A DNA stretch of 64,000 nt from contig NC_073692.1 of NCBI RefSeq assembly GCF_029784155.1, positions 427,719,324 to 427,783,323 of the forward strand, given 5' to 3'. The notes below the pieces were generated by a model. That model ran no database searches. It saw only the letters and a program-made list of their open reading frames with translations, and was not told the origin of the DNA. The DNA comes from Uranotaenia lowii (lineage: Eukaryota > Arthropoda > Insecta > Diptera > Culicidae). Of this stretch, positions 45,904-59,600 are shown piece by piece (positions within the stretch are counted from its first letter, which is position 1; each line of letters starts with the position of its first letter). Both the position numbers and the translations under genes were made by a program.

Positions 45904-47980
45904 CTATCTGACCACAATGTTGCGGCTCAGAGATTTCCGAAGTATTTATACAGAAATAGTATTCCTGAATTGAATAAATACTAGGTATCTTTACTTTGTT
46001 AAGGGTTTTAAAACTGGTTTAAGAGTGGAAGACATATATTCAATAAATTTTTGTTCATATAAACGAAAATGTTAAAACAACCCTTATGAGATATTTTTTT
46101 TGTGAAAGTTAATTTTTTTTTTCGAAAAAATGAACTATTTTTTTTAAACAAAATAACCAATTTACAAATTTACAAAACCATGTAAGCCAATTTTGGAACC
46201 GTGAAACTATTTAAGTAAAAGTGTTCCCCTTGCGTTCTTTTGTTTGGGAAGAATGACAGCTCGCTGTTAAATTCATTTAAAAAAAATTACGTTCTTTTGA
46301 TATTTGATTATAATCTGTTTTATTCTGTAGCGTAATTTTGGTATTCAAACTGCATTTGAATGTTTTTACATACATACTTGGCCAGAAATTAAAATACGAA
46401 ACATCGAAAACAATCGAATCGGTTTTCTATTGAGAAATAGCACATGCAAAATTCAGAAACAGATCAATTTTGAAGTTTAGATACTCGAAAGCTACCTTTG
46501 TCTTTTGTTAAAGGTTTTTCCAAGGAATTTTTACCGTAATTTTCTATTTATGAAGTTGTACGAAAATACAGAAGTTTTTATGCATTAAGTATCAAAGGAT
46601 GAAATTTCCTCATAGCGTATCTCGGAATCGTTCAGGCTAAATGTTGTTTTTTCTTTAAACATTATTTGAGAAAGAGCGGTAACAGTTGCAGTGACTCAAC
46701 GTTTGAAATAGTTCAATAGAAGAAAGAAGGTTTAGGTACATAGGTGTTACTTCAGTTTTAAAAATAATGAAACCTTCAATATTCACTATTTTTGCAATGA
46801 CTGAGAAATCAAAACTTAACAATGCGCGCAATATGCCGGTAACGAAAAAATTAGCTGTTTGTTTTCAGTTCGCTTTAATTTTTAACACCTTATTAAATTC
46901 AATTTTTTATCACAGAAAATTTAATTGTAAAGCATGCTATCATTTGGATCTCACTTTTCTGCTCTGTCATAATAAATGAAGCCATAATGATGCCTTGTTT
47001 ATTATGAGATGATGCCAAAGTGCTTTCGTTTTGGTTTCAATGCCTTATTGAGGTGTTGGTTAGGCATCATCTTTCGACATATTCATGCTTAAATGAAAAC
47101 TAATTTTGCCATCAAGAAAATTACGATACCTAATTATGCATCCTATCTAATTTTGATGACTGTTTGCTATCAATTAAGGCATGAAAGTCTGCTCGGGAGT
47201 GTTTTTAGTAACACCCATTTTTTTTGTTTCGGTTATAGTTGTTTTAACATCTTTGTTTCATTAGCGAATTCATTCTCATTTGATAAGCGGTGGCATTTGC
47301 AGTGACATAACGATTTTCAATGCAAAATAATGACTTTTAAATGCCGAATTTCATATCAATAACCTTTGATTTATTTATTTTTTCAATGAAAAAATCACCA
47401 AATACTGTGATGGCGCTGAGCTAATTTATAATCCATTTTATTTTAATATTTCATTTTTAAACGAATTTTTTAGTACCAAAATTCCAAATAATAATATTAA
47501 AAACATCAAATAAAAGATTTTTTCATATGGGAACATTTAGTAGCGAAAATGTCTTTATGAGGGAACATTTAAGAACAGATAATCTCATCTTTTCACAAAG
47601 TATGTTGATTGAAAATATGAAATTTCAAAAGAAACCAATTGAAAATAATTTCAATTTTGAGAATCTGATCTTGAATCAGAAAATTTAAATCTATTGAGGC
47701 AAATGAATTTTTAAAGGCTAGACACGAGGGTTTAAACGTGAAATGTCGAAATATTCAAACTGAATCAAAAGTTCATTATTTTTGTTGAAATTGAAAATGG
47801 AAGTTAGAAAATGTCTATTTGAAATTTTCTAACAGAACTAAAGTTTTAGCAATAGTTTTTAGATTTTATTTGTAACATTCACCTTATCTAGCTCGGAACG
47901 AATTTCGAACAATTTTTTTTAACTGAGATTTTTCAGCCACCTTCAATGTTCTGAATTTGGTATCCAAAAAAACTCTGAAA
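45904..47980. other. E75 intron, AT-rich part, nothing recognised
   Basis: No conserved coding frame, RNA gene or complete transposon seen. Short similar blocks (AGCGGTAACAGTTGCAGTGA near 46676 and AAGCGGTGGCATTTGCAGTG near 47285) hint at an old direct repeat. Confidence 0.45.
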
Positions 47981-48953
47981 TAAAGCTTAGTTCTTTTAGA
48001 AATGGGACAGTTACAAATGCGTGTATCTCAAAAACCATTCGTTTGAACGAAATACTTTCTATGAAGAAAATGAAGGTAATGTTATGATATTTCATGAAAA
48101 AATTTGAAAAAAAATATTTACCGTTTTTTGTTTAAAAAATTTCTACTTTATTCTTGGTATCTCCCATTGGCCGGCGCACACTTTTTTCAGTCATGGTATT
48201 GATCAGTTTCTTCAACTTATACTTCATAAAATCTATATTTTAGGTGGCTTCACCCTCTTTCTTCAATTTCTGATACTTTTCGGTCCAATACTTCTCTTTG
48301 AAAAAAAAACTGGAAGCATTTTAGTGGAAACAGTTGTTTCGAAATGAACAAATTTGAGTATTTTTGAGCACATTTTTGAAAGTTTTTTTTCGGTATCGGT
48401 TTTACAGCTTAAGAGATTTGGAACTATCAAAAAATGGTTGTTTGAGGTTGGATTTCAATGAGTAATCGCTAGGCAACACTTTCAGCTTATCGGAGAAAAT
48501 TGTTTTGGACATTTCAGCGATCTACCCTTAGTTTTTCGTTTATTGAAAAATAAAAATGCTGGTATGAGACTTGGCTTCCTTGATGACCTTTAACCGTAGT
48601 TGCCGATCATGTGCTTCACTCCAATGCTTGATTTGAACTTTCGGGACATTATTGACAGTGTTTGCATATTTATTCACCACAAAAACTCAGTAATTCTTTG
48701 AATAATCAACGGTTTTGTCAGCTATCAATTTGATAATGACGAATTTTCAAGGAAACTGTGCAAAATTATTTTTTTCTTTTTCTCTTGCATCGTACATATC
48801 TCAAAAACGCGTAAATTTTAAATTTTGAAAAAAATAGGTCGAATAATACTTTTTATAGGCAACAAAATGCTGTCAAAATTTTTAATATCCAATATCTAGT
48901 TAACGAGCTATTAGCAAATGAAAGTGTCCCATTTCTAAAAGAACTAAGCTTTA
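47981..48953. mobile_element. 973-bp DNA transposon with perfect 29-bp TIRs
   Basis: The left 29 bases (47981-48009, TAAAGCTTAGTTCTTTTAGA...) are the exact reverse complement of 48925-48953. TA lies at the outer edges, suggesting a TA target. On the minus strand patches read like decayed protein (KEKYWTEKYQKLKKEGE near 48250-48300; VPKVQIKHWSEAHDRQLRLK near 48600-48650), interrupted by stops. It is therefore probably a deleted copy of an autonomous transposon, family not identified. Confidence 0.8.
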
Positions 48954-49025
48954 GTATCTTCCTTATGATTATCCAATAACTAATAACACTAGTTTACAGC
49001 ATTTTGAACTTAGTTTACTTAAGGT

Positions 49026-49472
49026 AATTTTAAATGTGAATTCGGGCGCTGAATCCCAAAATAAAATTCAAAAAAATCTTAGTAGAACAGTTTTTGAGTT
49101 ATGCTCTAAATACGAAATTTTGTAAAAACAAAAAAGTACTTGTACTTAGATTGAAATATCTCGGACTGCATGGCAGTAATTTGATGTATCTTTTTCGCAT
49201 ATTAAAGGTGAACAAATTTGCTATCGATCACCTGAACTGATGATGCGCAAAAATGGTGTTCAGATGATCGATAGCAAATTTGTTCACCTTTAATATGTAA
49301 AAAAGAGACATCAAATTACTGTTATGCAGTCCGAGATATTTTAATCTAAGTACAAGTACTTTTTTTTTATTTTTCCACAATTTCATATTTGGAGCATAAC
49401 TCAAAAACTGTTCTACTAAGATTTTTTTCGAATTTCATTTTGGGATTCAGCGCCCGAGTTTACATTAAAAAT
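49026..49472. repeat. Near-perfect 447-bp foldback with ~210-bp arms
   Basis: The left arm 49026-49238 (AATTCGGGCGCTGAATCCCA ... TTGCTATCGATCACCTGAAC) is mirrored by 49258-49472 with only scattered mismatches, leaving a loop of about 19 bases. The arms include TATCTCGGACTGCAT and GGTGAACAAATTTGCTATCG. Transcribed within E75 pre-mRNA, it would form a very long hairpin. Confidence 0.85.
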
Positions 49473-50401
49473 ATAGGCCGGTCAATGAAGTTCACGATTT
49501 TTAAAAAATTTGTAAACTAGTGTAATTAATCAGGTTTAAGCAAGTATAATGCACTAAGTATATATTTTGTTTATAATTTACTTACATACTTAGGAAGTTT
49601 TTATCAAATTGAGAACATTGAAGTAAAGTCTTTCTTTTTTTAATTCCAATTAGCATATCTGTCAATTTAACATTGAACTCGGAATTAAGTTCAATTAATG
49701 TTTTAATTGAGATGTCCAGGTTATAAAAATCATTATTTCTAAATAAGTGAAATCACTATACTTTGACCAACAGAGTAACAAATTTCTGGGAAAATTTTAA
49801 ATTTCATCGAAAAAAAAATCTTGAACATTTAGGTCGTCTTGAAACGTGTTATTTACAATCTTACTAATACTAACCCCCGGAATTATCAATACCTAATTGA
49901 TCAAAATTTGTATAATTTTTAGGAAGTTTTCGAGCAAAATTGCGTTGTATTCGTTAGAAACAATACATTTGTGTTGTCGATATTTTCACTTTTTTTAAAT
50001 TTTCATCTCAAATTTCAGGAAATCAATAGTAATGATTCTGAACAACTGTAAATTGAAAATTATTCAATCATTCCTTAAGTTTTTGATCAAGGTCTTCCTT
50101 CCATTTAATTGAGACCATTTTACGATACATGGTAAAGGCTCTTGCTTTATTTTAGAAAAATCTGTTTTTTTTACAATAAAAATAAAATGGAAAACGATTG
50201 AATTTATTTGAATTTCAAGCGGTGACTTGAATTCAAATCTCAAAAAATTTTATAATTTATTTTCATTTTGTTTTTTTTTTATGCATGGAATATCAAACTA
50301 ACTTCTCCTGGATACATATGATATTCATCAAGGTAGCAATATTCAGTTTAAAAAAAAAGTAGCTTAGGGATACCTATAATCCGCACAATGAGCACACTTA
50401 C
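49473..50401. other. E75 intron, 5' end next to the hinge exon
   Basis: AT-rich with no coding-like frame. The splice donor GTAAGT (minus strand) begins at 50401. Confidence 0.6.
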
Positions 50402-50637
50402 CAGGGTTGGCATCGAGAAGGAGGGACAGTCGCGGGCTCGCTGCCGCATCGAGGTCACCTTTTCGCGGGTGAACTCGCACGTGTCCATGTGGGCGCGCAC
50501 CACGGCGGCCAGCAACCTCGGCTGATCGTCCAGCTCCGACGCTAGCGCCCGCTGATTTCCGCGGTTCTGAGTGCTCTGCTGCATCGCCGCGAGGATGCGC
50601 GCCTTTTCCCGCTTCGGCACCCGGCCAAATCTGACCG
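50402..50637 (-). CDS. E75: E75 nuclear receptor, hinge exon
   Basis: 236 bases between a CTCATTGCAG acceptor (50638 onward) and a GTAAGT donor (50401 downward). It begins with two bases completing an alanine codon, then VRFGRVPKREKARILAAMQQ, the sequence that follows the second zinc finger in all E75 proteins. It ends RQRARDCPSFSMPTL. The next exon continues ACPLNPAP, as in other insect E75s. Residues up to about AAMQQ are the C-terminal extension that helps monomeric DNA binding; the rest is hinge. The zinc-finger exons are not in the window. Confidence 0.97.
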
Positions 50638-53600
50638 CTGCAATGAGAAGAAGAAGAAATACATTAGCCATTGAATGAATTTGATTCACGTTCTGTGAAG
50701 GCGATCACCTCACATGCTCATCTACTACTGTGAGGCGAAGGATGACCTACTTCCCCGACCCCCATGAAACTGAAAAGAGTGAATGAGTAGTATGTGGTAG
50801 TAGTCCATGACCCCGCGGCAGCCCCGAAAAGTATAGTGCACCTGATCGAGGCTTTGGCAGTAGGCTTTGACCGTCTCCTTCGTCAGCTTAATGACTCATT
50901 TAAGAAGCAACCTTTGCTGGAAGAATTCGGCGCTGCTACGTTCAATGGTTAATGGCAACAGACGACGACGACGACGAGTAGGAAGCCATCGCAATAGTGA
51001 AAGGGTTAACCCTGTTCGTGTTTTTTTTTTCGCTGAGTGTGTTCTTGTTGATTTTTTTTTGTCGGTATTCTTCCTCTGTGTCTACAACTTTAGGCCGGCG
51101 TTCTTGAAACCGCGCTACCGCAGACAGGTCGCAGCAATCGGAAGCGTCCTCCAACCCAAACGACAAACACAGAAGTTTTAAAAGCTCGAAACAGAGAGAA
51201 CGTGCGGCGAAGGATTTAGCGCGGCCTTCCATTGAGCTAACCTAGCCGGCTTATGTCGCACACCTTTCGAGTAGCTTGAAACTTGAAAGATGGTCAGATC
51301 CGCGGATCGCTTTGAATGCAATGACACCCCGCCAAACAGACAGCGAAGCAAAGTCAGGTAAAAAAAAAACGATCAACCATAATAATGCCAAGAGGTCGCC
51401 TTATTTTCTGATGGTGCGCTCTTTATAACCTAGTTAAGTCAGTTCCGTGTCAATCCACAAGAGACCAACAAGGCGACCGGGCGTGAAAGCTCACTATGAC
51501 CAACTAAATGAGACTACTACCCCAAGCAGCAGCTTAAGGTGAACGTGGTTGGGAGCGTAGGTTGAACGACCCCCAGCGAAGGTTCGCGCGCATGAGGTTT
51601 CCCGAAAGTCTGTGACTGCTGGCCGCCGAAAGTCTGGTTTAATGACCTTCTCAGCGCGGTTTGGTTTTCACTTTTTTTCTCCCACCAGACAACTACCTAG
51701 CGATCGACTGCAGGAAGTTGGCTGGAATTTTCGGCCATTTCTCACTCCGTGCACCAGACCTAGACACCGAGCGACCAGTACAATTCAACCTCGGGGCCAA
51801 TCATCTTCCCGTCTGCATTGATCACAGCGCGTGAAATGAGCCGAGAAGGAAGACGACGGGGGGATCTTGAAATTCACTTTCTTTTATCGGCTCGCGCGAA
51901 CGAACGACGAGCCCCCCTTTAAAATGGAGTCAAACGAGGGTGCAAGTGAAAAGTGAAAAGACGCTAGCCTAAAATAAGCCATCGCTCCAATCAGACGCTG
52001 CATAGACATTGGTAGGAAGGTAGGTAGGAGTAGGACAAACATGCAAAAGAAGCACATGAAGACTCCTCGACGTGAGGCGAGCGAGGAGAAAGAAGGCAGA
52101 GACAGAGACAGAGAGCCGGGAGTAAAAATAAATTGTAAAGAAAAAGTGTGTTACTTTCACGCGCCGCAGCTGATGCGATGCGCGCGCGCTCGCTTGCTGT
52201 TTGTGTTCACGACAAAGCACGCAGAGAAAGGTGGCGAGTGGCGGTGAAAGAACGGGGAACTCGTGATGCGAGAAAATGAAAACAAGCCAGCAAAGCACAT
52301 GGTCGGCTGGCGCACAACTAGGCGGTTGTAGGCATTGGAAAAAGTTGAAATTCGGAACTGGCTCCCCGGCAATTGCCGGAAGAAAGCAGGCGACTATCAA
52401 GACGACTAAGACGACGACGGATTGATGTGGTGCGCAAAGTGAAACGGAGCTTGTGCATACTATACTAATGGAGAAATTACAAACAGCACCGCGTGCGCTC
52501 GCGTTGGCGATCGTTTGCAGCGCGTTTTCGAAGAGAAAGGGGGGGCTAGCTGCATCTGAAAGCGCAATAGATAGTTTTTGGCCTTTATTTTGAGCCACGC
52601 GCACGCACTCGCTATTAGAGCGCGGGTTTCCCTCTGGTTGTGATTGAACGAAGGCGAGAGTGGTTTTCCCGGTTGTTGTTTCACTTTCGTTGGAGCCCCC
52701 CTCTTCTGGAAGGAAAATGTGTCGATCTCCGGTTAAACTAAGCCGAGGTGATCAATTGCAAATATCGCTTAATTGTTCCCACGTTTTCAAAACAGTTTCT
52801 TTCGACATTTGAATTAAAATGGGAACAAAGTAGGCTGACGCTCCCCTGGAAAGATAATGATCAAACCCTTCAACTGTCAGCATTACCATGACAACGCAAC
52901 AATTTTAATGAGAGTAAAACACCCGGTTTAGTGCGTACTTATTCTCGAGTGTGCGTTTTTGAAAGTCGCCAAGCTTTCACCCACTGGCACTGCCGTTTGT
53001 TGTAGGAGGGTAGGTCCTGAGCTCATCATCGTCCATGTTGTTTGTCAACCATTCCTTTTTTGCACAAACGAACGACCGGAGCTTTGCATTGCAGGAAGCC
53101 GCCGCCGGTGCCACTCGAGCTGCTACTGCTGGGGAGTCAGTCGAAAGTCAAGGTCAAAGATCACAACTACCTGCTCACACACAGTCAAGCACACTCAAAA
53201 GGACAGTAAGCGCCACCCTGTGAGTGTCCCCACCCCAAATTCCATTCAACTCTCATGAAGGGGCCGAAAAGGTCAAGTAACATTGTTGGCAGGATGTGCG
53301 TTCCCTGTGTATAGGGTAAAACCCGGAAAGTCAATTCGGCTCAGCGGCAAAGTAGCTCTTGAACTTGAAGAGTTCAGGTTCATGTAATGCTAAAAAAACA
53401 CCTTGGAAAAAGTTTTTTCAAGGCAATTTTCATGGTTTCAACCTACGGGCATTATGGTAGGAAACGACTCCCTTCAGGATTCCTTTCAGTATCGGCAGCT
53501 CTTCACTCATTTTTGTTTCTGTTTGGGATTTTTTTTCTTCTAAAAGATTGGAACTATTTTTCTTTGGTACAAGTTTCACTGATGATAAATATTTCGTTTT

Positions 53601-56600
53601 CTTTACGAATCTCTTCTTCCGTCGTGCCCTCGCACTAATAAACACTTAATAGGATTATGTTGACCACTTTGTGCTTTTCATATTGTTTCACTTGGAAATT
53701 GATTTTCACCGGAGGAGCCACCTTCGCTAAATTGCGTTTCCAATTCCTCCGATCCATTCAGTGGCGCAAATCGGCGATGGTGATGAACGATGTTGTTGTT
53801 GATGATGGTGATGCTGATGATGCTGCTGCTACAGTTTTGGTCTGGCTTGGAGATTTATGCGGCACACTCTCTAGTCTCCCAGTAACCCATTGCTGGCTGG
53901 CTGTTTGGTCGGTTGGAAATCAAAGCACACTTTCACTAGCAAAATGCCAGCCTACCTTGTTGTTTTCACTGCTCTGCTTTTCCCCCATGCATCGCACAGT
54001 ACTCTCTCTTCGAAATCGTTGATAGCAGAGCGTTCCACTGTAGCTGCTTCTTTTAACATTGGCGACCGTGTCGCATTTTGTAGATGGGTATTTTCAATTA
54101 CAATCTCACTAATCACAGCAAGCCTGGAAACACGATTTCATCCGTGGAATCACGTTTTGCTTCAACTTTTTTTTCGCCTCTTCAACTGCAAGCTTTTCTT
54201 ATCTAGAGCAAACAGGGATTCGCGTGCGGCGTTACAGCGCGGATTGAGATCACACAATTTTTTTTTGGTTTCAAGCTTTGTACCCCAAGTTGACAAAAAA
54301 GGATATCACACACAATTCCCTTCGGTAGCGAACAAACACAAACAAACAAGCAAGCGATCGACAGGTCGATCGATATCGATAGATCACGGCGGCACCTTAC
54401 GACGCGGTCACGTTTTCAACGAATTTCAACGGATCACACACAACTTGCAAAAGCGCTCTACTGCTGCCAAGAGCGACTGCTGAAATGCGAACTCCACCAT
54501 AAGCGGAGTAACTGTAAAGCTCTGGCTATAGTGTTGCCTTTTTCGAACTGACTGCCACCCATCGGTTGTGACGGCGTCGTCGTCGTCGTCGTTGGAGCCT
54601 ACACGACGATACAACACTCAAACCACTCACGACATCGATTGCTTGAATAGTGTATGACGGCGGAAAACTATGGGAACCCTTCACACTACCCACGTCGAGT
54701 AACTCATCGGAATTCTACGATTCAGCTGAAACTAACTAAAAAGCGAACGAACTTCCCAACGACAATCTAGCACGCGATGTAAACGAACCTCCTTCAAACG
54801 AAGAAAGAGGATGATGCGACGCAGTTAGTTCCCTAGTTTTGTCTCTAGTCGATCGTTGGCGTAGATCAGGGCGAAACCCGCGCTGAACTGAACTAGCGTG
54901 CTCAATGATTATAGTACGAATGACCCGGCCCCAAAGTTCGTTGAAACGCCGACCCTCATCTATCATATTAGAGGAAGAGGATACAACTGATACCAACCAA
55001 CCAACGATGATATCCAGAGACACTCATCGGCGCGGTGGTGTCGAAGAACTCGCCACCATTCCCGATGATAAAAAAAATACCTATAGAAACAGGGCCGTCA
55101 GAGAACGAGGAGGATGAGTGAGCAAGCACGTTCGCGCGCACACATTTTTGCGCATTCATTCCTGGAGCATGCTATGAAGCGGGAAGCGAAGATGAGGATG
55201 CAAAGGGAAAGAACACGCCAGCAGCAGTCGTTATAGTTGGCCTTGAACTTATCCGGATTGAATGTTGGTGGCGGTGGCCTAACATCCGAGCATAGATATT
55301 TAGATAGCTCGTATGTGTTGTAGGGAGTGTATGTTTCTCCAGCGTTTTTCCTCTCCGAAATACTGATGCCACCACACCAATTCCGAGCACATACACTCGT
55401 TAGCGCTTGCTGTTTAAGGTTGATAGCATTTGATAGGGATAGCAGGATGAGTGGTTTATTTTTAAACACTCAAGCCCGGCTACTTTGATCTTGATTCGAA
55501 AATCAATTATTTGAATCATCCCCGGAAGTTTTTTTTCTCGTAAAATGAAAAAAAAATCCAAGAACTCTTTAAAATCAAGGCAAAAGAAACATTGCATTGG
55601 TTTGTCAAAAACTTCCTCGAGCCTCCGCAGCCGCAGCGGTCATCAAGGTGTATCGACACCGACCGCGTTTGAAAAGAAGCGCGCACAGAACGGAGCGAGG
55701 AAAAAAGCCGAAGGGACGAAAGCGGGGGATGAGGTAAGGTGACGGGGGGTTGTCCTTGACTCTTGATAACCTTGATTCACCCCCTATATTTGTATCATGT
55801 TTTTGTTCGCTCAATTTGTTCGTTCCGTCCGTACCTATCTACCTATATTAACGAACGAGAAAACGTAAATTTGAGCGTAGGCGTCTTCGTCGTCGGTTCG
55901 AAGCTCCCCGGTCAACGTTGTCGTCGCTGAAGCCGTATTTGTGAGTGCCACCCCCTTTGAGTGGTTTGCCGGAACTCATCGCCCAATTGCAGCATAAGCG
56001 GGCGAAAAATAAAACATGGCTACCGTCAAAAGCTTCCAACTCTTGATCGAACTTTTATGCGAAAAGCTTGACCCGGTCAACTAGATTGAGCTTTTCGAGC
56101 ACTTTGAAGTCGGTGAGTGAGCTGAGCGCTCTCTCAAATTTGGAGAGCCAGAGTTGGTGTCGGTCGGAGTAAGAAGGTCGCTCAATCGAGCTCGAAAGCT
56201 TGAACTTTTCGATTCTACCCCCCTTCCTTGGCAAATGTTTTGTGCTGAAAGTAGAACGTTCTACTCGGTTGAACTTTTCGAGCCTTGTTGTATTGCTTTG
56301 CTGTGATGTTCAAGTGCGGGTGGGGTGTTTTTGATGATGATGATGATGACGATGGTCGACTCAGCTGAGTTCGTTGACTTTTGTGTTGATGGGCTTCTAC
56401 CGACAGTAGGTTAGAATCGAGGTTGCTCTCCCCCTTAGTATTTCGTTTTCACGTTTGCGAGCTCTTATTGTTTGTAGTTTTGATTATCAGATTTGTTTTT
56501 TATTTACTTCAACGAATATCGACACAAGTGATGTGAAAAAGGGATGGAAATTATAAAAATAATTGGCGGCACGGCTCGGTTGAATGAATTTTGTTGGTCA

Positions 56601-59600
56601 TTGAACGAGCAACCGGATGAGGTTTTTGTGGGCTTGACTTTTTCTGAATGATTTTGAGGTGTGGTTGAACTTCTGAATGTGATTGTGAGGAAAGTATTAT
56701 TTTGGTCAACTTTAGAAGATTAATTGAATAATCAAGTTTGTATCGCTCGAAAAAAGTAGGCGATTAAGTTTAGATCAGAATCAACATACGAATTCTGGCG
56801 CATTTTTGTTCCTGAAAATTAAGCCAAATTAGGGCCGCAAACAATTTTTCGAACTTACTCGAAAATCAAACAGTATGTTGTATCAGTAGATATGCAACAA
56901 CCAAAGTATGATTCACTTTTTTTTATCATCAAATGAGTTTGAGTGTGCAATACTTCGTGTGCCATTACATCTAATTTGTCCTTTCTATCCCAACTAAGCC
57001 CAACATTTCAAATGGCTGATGAGGGGGATAAACAATATTAATTTCTAGGATCTACTAAATGGTAACTTATTAGGAGTATAACCCACCAAATAAGTAAAAA
57101 AAATGTTTTCTACCGACTGAACATGAAAGTTGATATAATTTTAACATATGTCGACTTGCTAAAAAGTCGACATGCATCGCTTATCCTTCCCGCTTATTGT
57201 TTTGAATCGAATCCGCCAGGAATGATCCCAGTGGTTGTGTAACCAGAAATCGGTACAATTTATGTCTATTGCTAATTAGCGAATTTCCAAATCGATATCT
57301 AATGTTTCTCTCCTCTGTCGGGGTGTGACGTTAGGATTACGAAATCTTTCACACGCGCATTAAATGGCACTCAACAGCAGCGAAATAGTCGTGGACTATT
57401 GCATGGCTATCGGTTGACTCAACGCGCCATGAATATCCAATTCGACGATGTCCACTCGGTTTTGGGACTGCTGCCGTCTTCAATCGATAGTGAGAGTGGT
57501 TCCGGTTACCACCAACAGTAGACAAACACGAAAGCACGCACGGATTGGAAAATGTAGGCCACTTTTCTACCCCCACGTCTCCCTTCTTCTGAATCTTCTC
57601 AACCAGTAACCGGTAGCGCTCGAAGTTGCCGCCAACATATCCGAAGCAGCGCTTTTGGAATGTTTCCAGCTACCTATACTTTTTATCCAATTTAAGAGGG
57701 GTACGCGAAAAAAATAGCATGTCTATGACCTCCGGCGGCTTCGCGTTCGTTGACTCGTCGTCGTCGCCGCCGTCGCAAACGTAACACTTTCCATTTCGTT
57801 GTGAATCGGAGGTAAATCTCACTTTCTACGAGGTAGCCGAGCTTCGAAGCAGCTCGATCGAAACTCCTTCGGCCAGTCTACAACAGGCTTTACATAAACG
57901 TTACTGCTGCCGAAGAGTTCGTTCAACTTTTCCGATCCACCATCTTTGCAAACAGCTCACGATCGTTCGTTATTACAATAAGAAACCACCCAACCAACCA
58001 ACCAAGCATTCGGAAATTCACTTTCACCCAATTGTGATTGCTTTTGCGAGTCTGTTACTCTTTATTGGTATCAAATCGAACGAAACAATGGTCGAGTAAA
58101 AAAAAAGAAGTTTGGTTTTCTTTAGAGGGAATTTACCCACTTCTCAAAAAAGACAAACTCCAATCGCAGTAGGCTTTCATTCGTTCGGTCTTGGGAAGTG
58201 ATTTCGAGACAAAAAGTGAATCATAAAGCGCAGGAAGGCATGGACTGCTTTGATCCGCATAACATTAACAGTGCGCTGTGGCGCGGTTCGGTGTTTTATG
58301 GGGAATCGAAAGCTGGTGCCGTACACCACACATTAATGAGCTTCATTTCTCACTGATTACCTCCTCAAAGAAAGTTGGGTTTGTTGGTAGTTTTGTTGGT
58401 AGATTTGGAGTAGCTTCGGGGTTGGTTTCACTATCGCGCCAATGAAATAACGTTTTTTTTTATTGCGTTACGACAACGACCACGAGTGTTTGTTTGTTTG
58501 TTTGTGTAATTGATGTGATTATGATATGAATTTTATTGTTTTATTTGGATTGCCAACATTGTTTCACTGGAAGTGGATTGGAGAAACAGGTTGAGATGTT
58601 TACGTTAACTTTCATCTTTTTCTCCCCTACAATTTCGATTGCCTTTTGTTTGTTCGCTTATTGGATTTCATTTGTTGTTATTTAGTTCCGCTGTGGCTCA
58701 CGATTGTTTTGAGTCATTGAAGTTTTTTGGAAAATATTTTTGCCATAAAATTATCAGCAACGAACAAAGTAAAAATCTTATCAATCTTCCTTGGTTACGT
58801 AAGAAGACCGTATTTCACCAGAAAGATTAAGCGCATGACCTAGTTCGGTATCGGTCAGCTTTTTGCAAACAATTCCGGGAACGGGCGAGTTCATTGCCCT
58901 GCAAGTCGGGCAAAGTGATCTGACCTACACTTCACGTCGGTTTGTTCGTACACACACCCGAACGATGTACGATGATGATGATGAGTCTGGGTCGGGAAAA
59001 TTCGGGCCAAAAGTGCCACTGAAATAGACACGACGACGCGACGGGGTATCCGGAAAAGCAGTAAAATCACTGAGCTAATTAGGCCCGTTTTCTCCCTCTC
59101 TTTCATTCCTGTCATCATCGTCATCGTCATCAGAATCGCCATCATCACGGTCAATGATTGTTGCATAAAATGACGACGCTGATTGTGATGATAATGAGCG
59201 AAGGCATGACATGCTTCGATCGTAAGCATACATGGGAACGAACGAGTCTCGGCCGAGTACCGTTTTCGTTCTTCTGTTGTGTAGAACGAACGACGATAAG
59301 AATGCTTCGAGCACAATAGAAGATGAGCATGAGAACGAACGTATGCCTACACATGAACATATGAACAATCGCTCGTTGACCTACAAACAAGCGAAGAACG
59401 AACCGGGGTGAATAACCTTTGCAAGCGAATAGTCGAGGAGTCGAGGCAATCCCACGGTAGCTCTCTCTCGCTCGCTCGTCGTAGTCATCGTTTTGTATCT
59501 GATTATACCGACCGACTACTATACTAAATACTATCATCATCAGCCGTCGCCGCTGCTAGTTAGCAGCTAGCTGGCTAGCAGCAGCAGTAGGCCCTGGTAA

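Noticed and set aside
51969..52604. 211-aa minus-strand frame upstream of the E75 hinge exon, considered as an isoform-specific first exon
   Set aside because: It contains no zinc-finger or conserved E75 N-terminal sequence. The second-finger exon it would have to join is not between it and the hinge exon.
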